This document shows, piece by piece, positions 16,787 through 24,838 of a stretch of 64,000 nucleotides of DNA. The first letter of the stretch is position 1, and each line of letters opens with the position of its first letter. Made by a program: the position numbers and the translations under genes. Under the pieces are notes generated by a model. That model was not told where the DNA came from. It saw nothing but the letters and a program-made list of their open reading frames with translations, and did not search any database. The stretch is from assembly GCA_016703105.1 (NCBI GenBank), contig JADJCS010000002.1, positions 248,001 to 312,000 on the forward strand, given 5' to 3'. Source of the stretch: Flavobacteriales bacterium. Lineage in GTDB: Bacteria > Bacteroidota > Bacteroidia > Flavobacteriales_F > PHOS-HE28.

Positions 16787-17419
16787 ATGCCAACTCGCAT
16801 CCGCCTTCAGCGTAAAGGCAAAAAAGGCCGCCCCTACTATCACATCGTAGTGGCCGACAAGCGCAGCCCGCGCGACGGGAAGTTCATCGAGCAGATCGGT
16901 GCTTACGACCCCAACCACAACCCCGCTTTCATCGAGGTGAACATGGACAAGGCGATGGACTGGCTCCAGAAAGGTGCCCAGCCCAGCGATACCTGCCGTG
17001 CCATCCTTAGCTACAAGGGGCTGTTGTACAAGAACCACCTCGCCGGAGGTGTAAAAAAGGGTGCCTTCACCCAGGAGGAGGCAGATCGCCGCTTCGACAT
17101 CTGGAGCAACGAGAAGACCAGCAAGGTGGAAGCCAAGCGTACCAAGGTGGCCACCACCGCCGAGGGCGAAATGAAAGCCCGCCTGGCCGACGAGACCAAG
17201 AAGGCCGCGAAAATGGCCGCCGCCCTTAGCGCCAAGCTGGCCGCTGCGGAACCGGTCGCAGCACCTGTTGCCGAAGTTGAAGCTCCTGCTGAGGTGGAAG
17301 CTCCACCCGTGGCCGAGGCACCTGCCGCTGAAGCACCTCCTGCTGAGGCACCTGTTACTGAGGCACCTGCTGCCGAGGCTCCTGCCGCCACCGAAGACGA
17401 GAAGCCTGCGGCCGAGTAA
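16787..17419 (+). CDS. rpsP: 30S ribosomal protein S16 with long Ala/Pro/Glu tail
   Basis: 210 residues. The N-terminal 80 residues are S16 (MPTRIRLQRKGKKGRPYYHI, 'ADKRSPRDGKFIEQIGAYDP'). Bacteroidota versions carry an extension, and here it is extreme: a Lys/Ala-rich stretch (about 115-150) and then some 55 residues of AEAP/VEAP-like repeats, giving roughly twice the length of E. coli S16. The tail is low-complexity and likely disordered on the ribosome surface. First gene of the rpsP-rimM unit, with a hairpin in the gap. Confidence 0.97.
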   Translation: MPTRIRLQRKGKKGRPYYHIVVADKRSPRDGKFIEQIGAYDPNHNPAFIEVNMDKAMDWLQKGAQPSDTCRAILSYKGLLYKNHLAGGVKKGAFTQEEADRRFDIWSNEKTSKVEAKRTKVATTAEGEMKARLADETKKAAKMAAALSAKLAAAEPVAAPVAEVEAPAEVEAPPVAEAPAAEAPPAEAPVTEAPAAEAPAATEDEKPAAE

Positions 17420-17437
17420 GATCCAAGCACATCGAGC

Positions 17438-17468
17438 AAGCCCGCGTTCCGGTTGGAGCGCGGGCTTT
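17438..17468 (+). terminator. Hairpin between rpsP and rimM (attenuator or partial terminator)
   Basis: A 9-bp stem AAGCCCGCG / CGCGGGCTT with a 12-nt loop, followed by an interrupted T-rich tract (TGTTCTTGG). The weak T tract suggests partial termination, letting S16 be made in excess of RimM. Confidence 0.65.
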
Positions 17469-17502
17469 GTTCTTGGCCTTGATCGGGTTGCTGCTCACCG
17501 GT

Positions 17503-17510
17503 TATCTTCA
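17503..17510 (+). promoter_or_regulatory. Candidate -7 box TATCTTCA abutting rimM start
   Basis: TATCTTCA plus a 5-nt spacer (CCCAC) directly before ATG 17516. It would give rimM its own nearly leaderless transcript downstream of the rpsP hairpin. Imperfect at the final two positions. Confidence 0.3.
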
Positions 17511-17515
17511 CCCAC

Positions 17516-18049
17516 ATGGACCGCGACAGCCTGCACCGCTTGGGCAAGTTGGGCAAGCCGTGGGGGCACCTCGGCGATCTCACCTTGCAGTTGCAAGGCA
17601 TCGAGGCCGATGAGTTGAACGGTACAGGCGCGCTCTTCGTGGACATCGAAGGCCAGATGGTGCCCTTCTTTTACACCGCCATCCAGGAGAAGGGCCGCAC
17701 AGGCACCTTGATCAAGTTCGAGGAGATCGATGATCCGCAAGCAGCCTCGGTGCTGGTGGGTCGCGAGATCTTCGCGCCACCGGGCCACTATGCTGACGCC
17801 AGCGATGAGAGTTGGGACCCGGATGAGATGATCGGCGTCGTGGTGAAGGATGAGGAACACGGTGAACTGGGCGAAGTGATCGGGATCGAGGGCACGGACG
17901 ATAACCCCATCATGGTGGTGTTGCACGGCGAACACGAAGTGCTGATCCCACTCGTGGATGAGATGGTGCTGGATATGGACCTCGAACAGCGCACCATGAC
18001 CATCCGCACGCCGGAAGGGTTGATCGACCTGAACAAGAGCGCTGGTTGA
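17516..18049 (+). CDS. rimM: Ribosome maturation factor RimM
   Basis: 177 residues, usual length for RimM: an N-terminal RimM beta-barrel ('LGKPWGHLGDLTLQLQ', 'FVDIEGQMVPFFY', 'FEEIDDPQAASVLVGREIF') and a PRC-barrel-like C-terminal domain ('LGEVIGIEGTDDNPIMVV', 'VLIPLVDEMV'). RimM assists assembly of the 30S head around S19 and 16S helices. It follows rpsP as in most bacteria. The last codons (SAG, stop) run into an intergenic inverted-repeat element beginning about 18041. Confidence 0.95.
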   Translation: MDRDSLHRLGKLGKPWGHLGDLTLQLQGIEADELNGTGALFVDIEGQMVPFFYTAIQEKGRTGTLIKFEEIDDPQAASVLVGREIFAPPGHYADASDESWDPDEMIGVVVKDEEHGELGEVIGIEGTDDNPIMVVLHGEHEVLIPLVDEMVLDMDLEQRTMTIRTPEGLIDLNKSAG

Positions 18050-18152
18050 TAGTTGTCAGTGCGCAGTTCCCAGCTATCGGTTCTTGGTGATCGGCGCTTG
18101 GCTCCCGAACATCCCTTGCGGATCGATCGCACGACCCACAACTGACAACCGC
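18041..18152. repeat. REP-like imperfect inverted repeat between rimM and trmN6
   Basis: The left part is built from GTTGATAGTTGTCAG and GCGCAGTTCCCAGC syllables; the right part, ACAACTGACAACC, is the reverse complement of GGTTGTCAGTTGT. The arms enclose about 75 nt including CTATCGGTTCTTGG. The element starts inside the last codons of rimM and ends about 9 nt before trmN6. No coding frame fits it. Confidence 0.5.
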
Positions 18153-18160
18153 CACCCCAA

Positions 18161-18871
18161 GTGCCCAAAGCCGAGTTCCGTTTCAAGCAGTTCACCGTTC
18201 GGCAGGAACGTTGCTCCATGAAGGTGAGCACCGATGGCGTGCTCTTCGGCGCCTGGGTGGACTACGCAGGTGCGACGCGTATCCTCGATATCGGTACGGG
18301 CACCGGGCTGTTGGCACTGATCTCGGCGCAACGCAATGCGCAGGCACGTATCGATGCTCTGGAGATCGATGACGATGCGGCAGCGCAGGCAGCGGAGAAC
18401 ATGGCCGCAAGCCCATGGGCCGATAGGGTCCGCGTGCATCGGGCGGATGCCCGCCGCGTTCATGCGGGTGACCCTTATGATCTGATCCTGTGCAATCCTC
18501 CTTACTATTCGGGCTATTCCACTTCACCGGATGCCCGCATCGGCCTGGCCAAGCACAGCGGCGAACTCACTTTTCCCCAACTGATCGCTGCGGTGGAAAA
18601 GCACTTGGCGCCCGATGGTCGGCTGGCGGTGATCATTCCCGCGAACCGGGAGGAACAATTCCTTCCGGAGGCCGGGCGCATCGGGCTTGCTCCATCACGG
18701 CGTTGCCTTGTGCGTTACGTGTCGCACCGGCCGCCTAAGCGGGTGCTTCTGGAACTTGATAGGGGCGGCGCGACGACCTTGGAGAGCGAAATGACCATCG
18801 AGGCCACGGGGCCGTTCGACTACACGCCGGAGTACCGGGCGTTGATCGGCGATCTTATGCTGAACTTCTGA
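18161..18871 (+). CDS. trmN6: tRNA1(Val) adenine-37 N6-methyltransferase TrmN6 (YfiC)
   Basis: 236 residues with a probable GTG start at 18161. Class I SAM-dependent fold: motif I 'ILDIGTGTGLLAL', acidic end of beta2 'IDALEIDDDAAAQA', 'VRVHRADAR', and the N6-adenine methyltransferase motif NPPYY ('LILCNPPYYSGYS'). The N-terminal 'FRFKQFTVRQERCSMKVSTDGVLFGAW' is diagnostic of the YfiC/TrmN6 group, which methylates A37 of tRNA-Val. It follows rimM, separated by the repeat element. Confidence 0.92.
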   Translation: MPKAEFRFKQFTVRQERCSMKVSTDGVLFGAWVDYAGATRILDIGTGTGLLALISAQRNAQARIDALEIDDDAAAQAAENMAASPWADRVRVHRADARRVHAGDPYDLILCNPPYYSGYSTSPDARIGLAKHSGELTFPQLIAAVEKHLAPDGRLAVIIPANREEQFLPEAGRIGLAPSRRCLVRYVSHRPPKRVLLELDRGGATTLESEMTIEATGPFDYTPEYRALIGDLMLNF

Positions 18872-18877
18872 TCCTGC

Positions 18878-20218
18878 TCAGGCCTCCACCTCCTCTTCCC
18901 GGAACGTCACGCCGTGCTCTTCCAACTCGTCGAGTATGGGATCGTAGATCTCCGGGAGCAAGGGCAGCAGGACGCCGCGCCCGCTGATCCGCCCGTTGAG
19001 GACCGCCTTCGCTGCCATGGCCACCGGAAGACCAACCGTACGCGCCATCGCGGTGTGTATCTGGTCCTGCCCCAACACGACCAGTGAGGCCTGAAGTTCC
19101 TGGTGCAGATCGTCCACCGTGTACCGGAACCGATGCCACATCACCACCATGTCCTTGTCGTTGGGCTCCAGCTTCCATTTCGCTTCCAGAAGATGCTGAA
19201 GCGTTGCGGCGGGGCTGAGGCCCGATACGCCGATGCGTTGTTTGCTGAACAACCCGAGATCGTCCAGTTTGGCTAGTTCCTCGCCCTTCAGATCCAGGCC
19301 CAGGTAGTGGGCCAAATTGCTGCGCGTATCCCGCTCCACGTCGTGCGGGAGAAAAGCGTCGATGAAATCCTCCCAAGTGGCGTGGGGCCGAAGTTCCAGG
19401 GGGAAACTGTCGTCCGTGCAACCCAGTTGCACGAAGGCATCCCATGCGCTACAGAAACCGGCCTTGCGCAGCGTTCCGCGAAGCAGAGTGGGGATCTCTC
19501 CCAATCCGTAGTGCTTGCGGTACTTCAATGAATCGCGGTTCACGTACCCATCGAACTCGCCGAAACCCGGCACTGAGACGCGCACGGTTTGTTGGAAAAG
19601 GCGATGGTACGGCAGGTACTTGTACTCGCCGTCCTTGATGTAGCGCGCCATGCCGCCCTGCCCGGCGATAACCACGTTTCGCGGGTTCCAGGTGAACTTG
19701 TAGCCCCAGGGGTTCGTGTCGCTCTCCGGAGCGATCAAACCGCCGCAATAGCTCTCGAAGGCTTCCATGCGGCCGCCTTCCCTGCGGATGCGGTCCAAGA
19801 TGCGCATCGCGCTCATGTGGTCGATGCCCGGGTCCAGCCCAAGTTCGTTCAAGAAGATCAGTCCAGCGGCTTTCACTTCCCCGTCCAAAGCCCAGAGTGC
19901 GTCGGGCACATAAGAGGGTGTGATCACATGTTTTTTCAGCCGCAGGCAATCCTTCACCACATCCATGTGCATGAAGGCGGGCAGCATGCTGATCACCAGA
20001 TCGTGCTTCGCGATCAACGCGGCGCGTTCTTCCAGGACGCTCGCATCGGCCTGCACCGCTATAGCGGCACCGGCCCTGGCCTTTACCAATTGTTGGGCAT
20101 GTCCCAGATCTCGGTCCGCCACCGTCACGCGCCACTGCTCCTTCGGGGCATGGTCGATCAAGTAACCGATCAACGCGGAAGAGGAGCGCCCAGCGCCAAG
20201 GATGAGGATTCCGCGCAT
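18878..20218 (-). CDS. Saccharopine dehydrogenase family protein (LYS9-like)
   Basis: 446 residues: N-terminal Rossmann fold 'MRGILILGAGRSSSALIGYL' with 'VADRD', then 'LVISMLPAFMHMDVVKDCL', 'TPSYVPDALWALD', 'NELGLDPGIDHMSAM', and the C-terminal catalytic domain ('SYCGGLIAPESDTNPWGYKFTWNPRNVV'). This matches the NAD(P)-dependent glutamate-forming saccharopine dehydrogenase half of lysine-degradation enzymes. The reaction would be saccharopine to glutamate plus 2-aminoadipate semialdehyde, though Bacteroidota homologues may act on other opine-like amines. Convergent with trmN6, divergent from the DUF4476 gene. Monocistronic. Confidence 0.88.
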   Translation of the reverse strand: MRGILILGAGRSSSALIGYLIDHAPKEQWRVTVADRDLGHAQQLVKARAGAAIAVQADASVLEERAALIAKHDLVISMLPAFMHMDVVKDCLRLKKHVITPSYVPDALWALDGEVKAAGLIFLNELGLDPGIDHMSAMRILDRIRREGGRMEAFESYCGGLIAPESDTNPWGYKFTWNPRNVVIAGQGGMARYIKDGEYKYLPYHRLFQQTVRVSVPGFGEFDGYVNRDSLKYRKHYGLGEIPTLLRGTLRKAGFCSAWDAFVQLGCTDDSFPLELRPHATWEDFIDAFLPHDVERDTRSNLAHYLGLDLKGEELAKLDDLGLFSKQRIGVSGLSPAATLQHLLEAKWKLEPNDKDMVVMWHRFRYTVDDLHQELQASLVVLGQDQIHTAMARTVGLPVAMAAKAVLNGRISGRGVLLPLLPEIYDPILDELEEHGVTFREEEVEA

Positions 20219-20326
20219 GACTGTTTCAGCAGGGCTTTGTCCGGCCTCGACAAAGATGCGCAGCCTTCCTTTGGCACAGCCCTTGCCTTCGGCGGTCGCA
20301 ACCTATTTTCGCGAACCCGCATCACC

Positions 20327-21316
20327 ATGCTTCAACACTACACCCTCCTGCTAGCTTCCTCGCTCGCCTTCGGCCCCTTGGCCGCACAGACCACGGACCT
20401 GGTCTTTTTCAGCGACGACGGCCTCAAGTTCACCCTGCTGGTGGACGGAGACCAGAAGAACGCCAAACCCGCCTCGCGCGTGGTGGCCTCCGGTATCCGC
20501 AACGAGCAGCCCATGCTGATCATCAATTTCGAGGACCCGGGGGTCGCGCCGATCAAGAAGGCCGGTTACTTCCCCTTGGGCATGGAATACACCATGATGA
20601 TCACTACGAACAAGAAGGGGGAGAAGGTGATCAGGGCCACCGGTCAGGCCGCACTTGGGAACTCCGGTGCCTTGGTGATCGATGAAAAGCCCCGACCTAC
20701 GGAATTCCGGGACGACAACCCCGCTGTACTGGAGAACCCATCCGGTACCACCGGTTCGACGGTGATCGTGACCGAACAAACCATCCAGCCTTTGGATGGG
20801 GAGCATGTACATATGAACGTCGACATGAACGGTGTCGGGGTGAATATGAACGTGAACGTGACGGGAACCACTTCCGCGACGAGCACGACCACTACGACCA
20901 CAACCACAACCACATACGTTGTGGACGAAAGCCCCAACACAACCGCCACCCGCCCGCCCGCGCCTGAACCCGAACCCGAACCGGAGGTGTACTACATGCC
21001 CGGCTACACGGGCCGCATCGGCTGCCCTTGGCCGATGAGCCCTTCAGAATTCGCGGACGCGAAGACCAGCATTGGATCGAAGAGCTTCGAGGATACCAAA
21101 ATGAGCATGGCCAAACAGGTGGTGAGCGATCGCTGTGTCACCGTCGACCAGGTGAAAGGGGTGATGCAGCTTTTCAGCTTCGAGGAGAGCAAACTGGACT
21201 TCGCCAAGTTCGCGTACGACCATACCTACGACCTCAGCAACTACTACAAGCTGAACGATGCGTTCACCTTCGAGAGTTCGGTGGACGACCTGAGCACTTT
21301 CCTCCGCGATCGTTGA
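20327..21316 (+). CDS. DUF4476-domain exported protein
   Basis: 329 residues from ATG 20327, chosen because it begins the signal peptide (ending PLAAQ); the frame is open far upstream antisense to the previous gene, but that part is not protein-like. A beta-rich N-terminal half (residues 20-130) is followed by a Thr-rich linker encoded by an ACG/ACC/ACA run (about 20878-20920), a Pro/Glu stretch, and a C-terminal DUF4476 domain ('MSPSEFADAKTSIGSKSFEDTK' to the end), an all-helical repeat common in Bacteroidota. Function unknown. It heads a plus-strand series with three lipoprotein genes. Confidence 0.85.
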   Translation: MLQHYTLLLASSLAFGPLAAQTTDLVFFSDDGLKFTLLVDGDQKNAKPASRVVASGIRNEQPMLIINFEDPGVAPIKKAGYFPLGMEYTMMITTNKKGEKVIRATGQAALGNSGALVIDEKPRPTEFRDDNPAVLENPSGTTGSTVIVTEQTIQPLDGEHVHMNVDMNGVGVNMNVNVTGTTSATSTTTTTTTTTTYVVDESPNTTATRPPAPEPEPEPEVYYMPGYTGRIGCPWPMSPSEFADAKTSIGSKSFEDTKMSMAKQVVSDRCVTVDQVKGVMQLFSFEESKLDFAKFAYDHTYDLSNYYKLNDAFTFESSVDDLSTFLRDR

Positions 21317-21337
21317 TCCCACGCATCGTACATCACC

Positions 21338-22716
21338 ATGTCACGCATTTTCTCCTTTGCCATTCTGGGGGTCACGGTGCTTCTCGTCGCATGCAGCGGC
21401 GCTAAGAGCTATGCCAAAAAGGGGAGAAGCTGGATGAAGCCGGTCTATACGCGGAAGCGGCGGATATGTACCTACAGGCGCTGCAGCGCGACCAGCGGAA
21501 CGTGGAAGCCAAGATCGGGCTGAAGAAGGCCGGGCAGCAGGTGCTCAGCGACAAACTCGGTGAGTTTTTCCGGACGCTCAATGCCGGCGGAGAGAAGGGT
21601 GCGGCCGTGGAGGGTTACCTCGCCGCCAAGGCCTACGCGGACAAAGCGGCGCGCTTGGGCGTGGGTTTGGCCATTCCGGAACACTACCGAACGGACTTCG
21701 AGCGGGTGAAGGGGGAATACCTCGTCGAACTTTATACCACCGGCCAGAAGCAATTGGAGAAGCAGGAGTTCAAAGCGGCCGAGGCCACCTTCGCGCGTAT
21801 CGCCGCGCTGGAGCCCAGCTACAAGGATGCCACCAGCTTGCAGAACATCGCCTACCTGGAACCACTGTACCGGGCAGGCAAGGACCACCTCGCGTCCGGC
21901 CAGTACCGGCAAGCCTACGAGGAATTGAGCCGCGTAGTGACCAAGGACGCCTCGTTCAAGGACGCTTCCACGCTCCGACAGGAGGCTCTGAGCAAGGGCC
22001 AGTGCAGCATCGCTGTGCTTCCCTTCACGAGCACTTCCAAACGCACGGACCTCGCAGCCAAACTACAGGCGTATTCCATCGCGGGGCTCACCGGTTCGGG
22101 CGATCCTTTTGTGAAAGTGGTGGATCGCGAGAACATCGAGCGCATACTCGAAGAACAGCGCCTGGGTCTCAGCGGCGTGGTGGATGAACAGACCGCCGTG
22201 CGCGTGGGCAATTTGATCGGGGCGCAAGCCGTGCTTATGGGTACCGTGCTCGACTACCGGGAAGAGCCGGGAAAACCCCGCGTGAGCGCCAAGGATGGGT
22301 TCGAAACCTACCAGGTGCGACAGAAGAACCCCGAGACCGGCGAATTCTATCTGGTGACGAAGTACAAACAGGTGCGCTATATCGAGAACTATCAGGAGAA
22401 CAAGGTGGTGGCCTCGGTGAGCTATAAGCTGGTGAGCCTGGAGACGGGTGAAGTGCTGATGAGCAAGGTGGTGGACGCCACGGAGAACGACCATATCTAC
22501 TATGCCACCTATGACGGGAACAAGGACGCACTGGTACCGCGCGGTGCCAATGGTATCGCGGATGCGAGTGATCATGGCCGCCGCGAGCTGCGTACCCTGT
22601 TGAACGCACCACGCGAGATGCGCTCGGTCGCCGTCCTGAGCAGCGAGGTGTTGCGCAAGGCTGGTGAGACCATGGCCAACCAGGTGCAGCAGGACCTGGC
22701 CTCCAAGCTCCCGTGA
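21338..22716 (+). CDS. CsgG-like TPR lipoprotein, frameshifted near 21421
   Basis: Codons from ATG 21338 give a lipoprotein signal with lipobox LLVAC, then 'SGAKSYAKKG'. The frame is lost at an A5G4 run (21416-21424): reading -1 there restores 'GEKLDEAGLYAEAADMYLQALQRD' and continues to 22716, about 459 residues. The body has TPR-like helices (to about 225) and a CsgG/LpoB-like domain ('CSIAVLPFTSTSKRTDLAAKLQAYSI', 'VVDRENIERILEEQRLGLSGVVDEQTAVRVGNLIGAQAVLMGTV'). This fold builds outer-membrane secretion pores (CsgG) or periplasm-spanning lipoprotein cofactors. The lesion is either an indel error, a mutation or -1 recoding. Its stop overlaps the next start (TGATG). Confidence 0.82.
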
Positions 22717-24095
22717 TGCGCGGCGCGCTTCTCATTTCCATCGCACTTGTCGTGGGTTGTAAGACCACGCGACCCACAGCAGTGACACCGCCACCGCCCA
22801 CTGTCGAACGGCCATCCTGGGTGGATAGCCGACCGGTGACCGGTGCCTACTACGTGGGCATCGGGGTGGCTCCGAAGAGCAGCCCCGATCCGCTCGAGTC
22901 CGCGAAGAAGAACGCGCTCAATGACCTGGCCAGTGAGATCAGCGTGACCGTCGAGGGCAACAGTCTGCTGTATACCCTTGACTCACGAAGCCACTTCAGC
23001 GAGAACTATACGAGCACCGTGCGAACGCGGACCAGTGAGCAGCTCGAAGGCTTCGAACTCGTGGATAGCTGGGACAGTGGAACGGAGCATTGGACCTACT
23101 ACCGACTGAGCAAGGCTGAGCATGCGCGCATCAAGGCGGAACGGAAGCGGAAGGCCTTCGATCAAGCTATCGACCTGCACACGCGCTCGGCGACGGCGCT
23201 CGCGGGCGGCGACCTACGCTCCGCCTTCGATCAAGATCTGCGCGCGTTGTTGGCCATCCGTGATCATTGGGGCGAGGCCGATCAAGTGGAGCTGGAAGGC
23301 CGAACCGTGAACCTGGCGAACGAATTGTACACCGACCTGCAACGCTTGATCGCGGATGTACGGCTCGGCCTGCTCCCCGAACGGTGCGAGCTGACCTATG
23401 CGGACCACTTCCGGCGCGAGCTTCTCATCAGCGCCCGGTTCCAGCGCGCAGGTTCGACCCGCGACCTTGCGCAGCTTCCGCTCATGATCTCGTTCCCAGG
23501 ATCGTCTGGCATGGTCCACGCGCAGAAGAACACCGATCCGGATGGGCAAGCGCGCGTCACTGTGGAACGCATCGACCTTGCGTCGACCACCAAGGAGGTG
23601 GTGGTCCGGCTGGATATGGAGGACCTGGTGAACGCTGACCTGGATCCGGTGGTCGTGAAGCCCCTGCTTGCGGGGCTCGCAGCACCAGAGGCGCGTGCGC
23701 TCATCGATGTGCGCATGCCCAAGGTGTTCTTGCGCGTCACGGAGAACAATTTCGGAAAGCCCGCCGGAGCGGGGGGCGTGTCCGTGGCGCTGCGCGAGGA
23801 GTTGGGCCTGCGTGGCTTCCGATTCGTTGAACGGGAAAGCGAAAGCGATATGGTGATGAAGTTGGACGCTGATACTCGCGAGGGCGGCACGGCGAGCGGC
23901 TTCTTCACCGCCTATCTCGACGTCACCATCTCTTATCTGGACCGCCGCACCGGTGACCTGATCTACCAGGGCGGTAAACAGGGGCTCAAGGGCGTGCAGC
24001 TCACGTACGAGAAGGCCGGTCTGGAGGCCTATAAGAAGGGAGCACAGGACCTCCGCAACGAGCTTGTGCCCGCTTTGCTCAATGCTGTGTTGTAG
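22716..24095 (+). CDS. LPP20-family lipoprotein with C-terminal domain
   Basis: 459 residues from ATG 22716, which overlaps the upstream stop by one base. Lipobox VVGC at the signal end, then an LPP20 domain: 'RPSWVDSRPVTGAYYVGIGVAPKS....ESAKKNALNDLASEISVTVEGNS'. The middle region has helices and 'FDQAIDLHTRSATALAGGDLRSAFDQDLRALL'. The C-terminal third ('FLRVTENNFGKP....LREELGLRGFRFVERESESDMVMKLDADTREGG...') resembles the CsgG/LpoB-like domain. An outer-membrane lipoprotein, probably facing the periplasm. LPP20 proteins include FlgP of Vibrio. Translationally coupled to the CsgG-like gene, so likely partners. Confidence 0.8.
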   Translation: MRGALLISIALVVGCKTTRPTAVTPPPPTVERPSWVDSRPVTGAYYVGIGVAPKSSPDPLESAKKNALNDLASEISVTVEGNSLLYTLDSRSHFSENYTSTVRTRTSEQLEGFELVDSWDSGTEHWTYYRLSKAEHARIKAERKRKAFDQAIDLHTRSATALAGGDLRSAFDQDLRALLAIRDHWGEADQVELEGRTVNLANELYTDLQRLIADVRLGLLPERCELTYADHFRRELLISARFQRAGSTRDLAQLPLMISFPGSSGMVHAQKNTDPDGQARVTVERIDLASTTKEVVVRLDMEDLVNADLDPVVVKPLLAGLAAPEARALIDVRMPKVFLRVTENNFGKPAGAGGVSVALREELGLRGFRFVERESESDMVMKLDADTREGGTASGFFTAYLDVTISYLDRRTGDLIYQGGKQGLKGVQLTYEKAGLEAYKKGAQDLRNELVPALLNAVL

Positions 24096-24169
24096 GAACG
24101 GCGAGCGATGTCGAAGTTTGGCACACCATTGGAAAGCACCCGCACCACGAACCGAACACGAAGAACCAC

Positions 24170-24772
24170 ATGACCTCTTTTACTCCATCCCGCACCCTCA
24201 CGGTCCTGCTTGCTGCCGTGTTGCTTTCCGGTGGTATCGCCGCCTGCAAGAGCAAGAAAAAGGCCGCTGAGGCCGCTGTGAAACCGCCGGACAATGAGGT
24301 GGAGGTCACCGTGCTGTGCTCCGGGCCGGAGTATTTCACGAGCAAGGAGTTCTTCCGCGCCAACGCGGTAGGCGAAAGCATGGACCAACAGACCGCCAAG
24401 AGCAAATCCTTGAACGCGGCCCGCGGGCAGCTCGCTGCGGACATCAGCACGGCCGTGAAACGTGTGGTGGACAACTACGTGAACAGCCGTGAGTTCAACA
24501 ACAAGGAGGAGATCGAGGAACGCTTCGAAGGACTTACTCGCGAGGTGACGGACCAGAAGCTCAACGGCACCCGCACCATCTGCGAAAAACTCACCAAGAC
24601 CCCGCAGAACACCTATAAGAGCTATCTCGCGATCGAGCTGAGCGCGCAGGATCTCCTCAGCGCGTACAATGAACGTCTGAGCCAGGATGAACGCCTGAAG
24701 ATCGACTACGATTACGAGAAGTTCAAGGAGACCTTCGACAAGGAGATGGAGAAACTGAAGAACGGCCAGTAA
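24170..24772 (+). CDS. LPP20-like lipoprotein
   Basis: 200 residues: signal with lipobox IAAC, charged linker KSKKKAAEAA, then an LPP20-like fold with 'VTVLCSGPEYFTSKEFFRANAVGES....AKSKSLNAARGQLAADISTAVKRVVDNY' and a helical C-terminus. It shares the 'alter-residue, add-helix' LPP20 layout with the preceding gene product but is shorter. It closes the cassette, followed by a strong terminator, and sits 74 nt downstream of the longer LPP20 gene. Role unknown; an envelope-structure function is inferred from context. Confidence 0.78.
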   Translation: MTSFTPSRTLTVLLAAVLLSGGIAACKSKKKAAEAAVKPPDNEVEVTVLCSGPEYFTSKEFFRANAVGESMDQQTAKSKSLNAARGQLAADISTAVKRVVDNYVNSREFNNKEEIEERFEGLTREVTDQKLNGTRTICEKLTKTPQNTYKSYLAIELSAQDLLSAYNERLSQDERLKIDYDYEKFKETFDKEMEKLKNGQ

Positions 24773-24793
24773 CCCACCTCCACCAACGGATCG

Positions 24794-24820
24794 AGCCCCC
24801 GGCGACCCCGGGGGCTTTTT
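24794..24820 (+). terminator. Rho-independent terminator ending the lipoprotein cassette
   Basis: Stem AGCCCCCGG / CCGGGGGCT with a 5-nt loop, then five T residues. It separates the 20.3-24.8 kb cassette from the DUF423 gene. Confidence 0.92.
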
Positions 24821-24826
24821 CGTTGC

Positions 24827-24834
24827 CACCTTTG
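24827..24834 (+). promoter_or_regulatory. Candidate -7 box CACCTTTG abutting DUF423 start
   Basis: CACCTTTG lies 4 nt (GCCC) before ATG 24839, directly after the terminator hairpin. With only 18 nt between the terminator and the start codon, this gene must be transcribed from here or by readthrough. Confidence 0.4.
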
Positions 24835-24838
24835 GCCC

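Noticed and set aside
19589..20326. Upstream extension of the DUF4476 reading frame
   Set aside because: It runs antisense to the saccharopine-dehydrogenase-like gene and has no protein-like pattern; the signal peptide starts at 20327.
20878..20925. ACG/ACC/ACA-rich run as a microsatellite
   Set aside because: It codes for a Thr-rich linker in frame within the DUF4476 gene, so it needs no separate explanation, though its length could vary.
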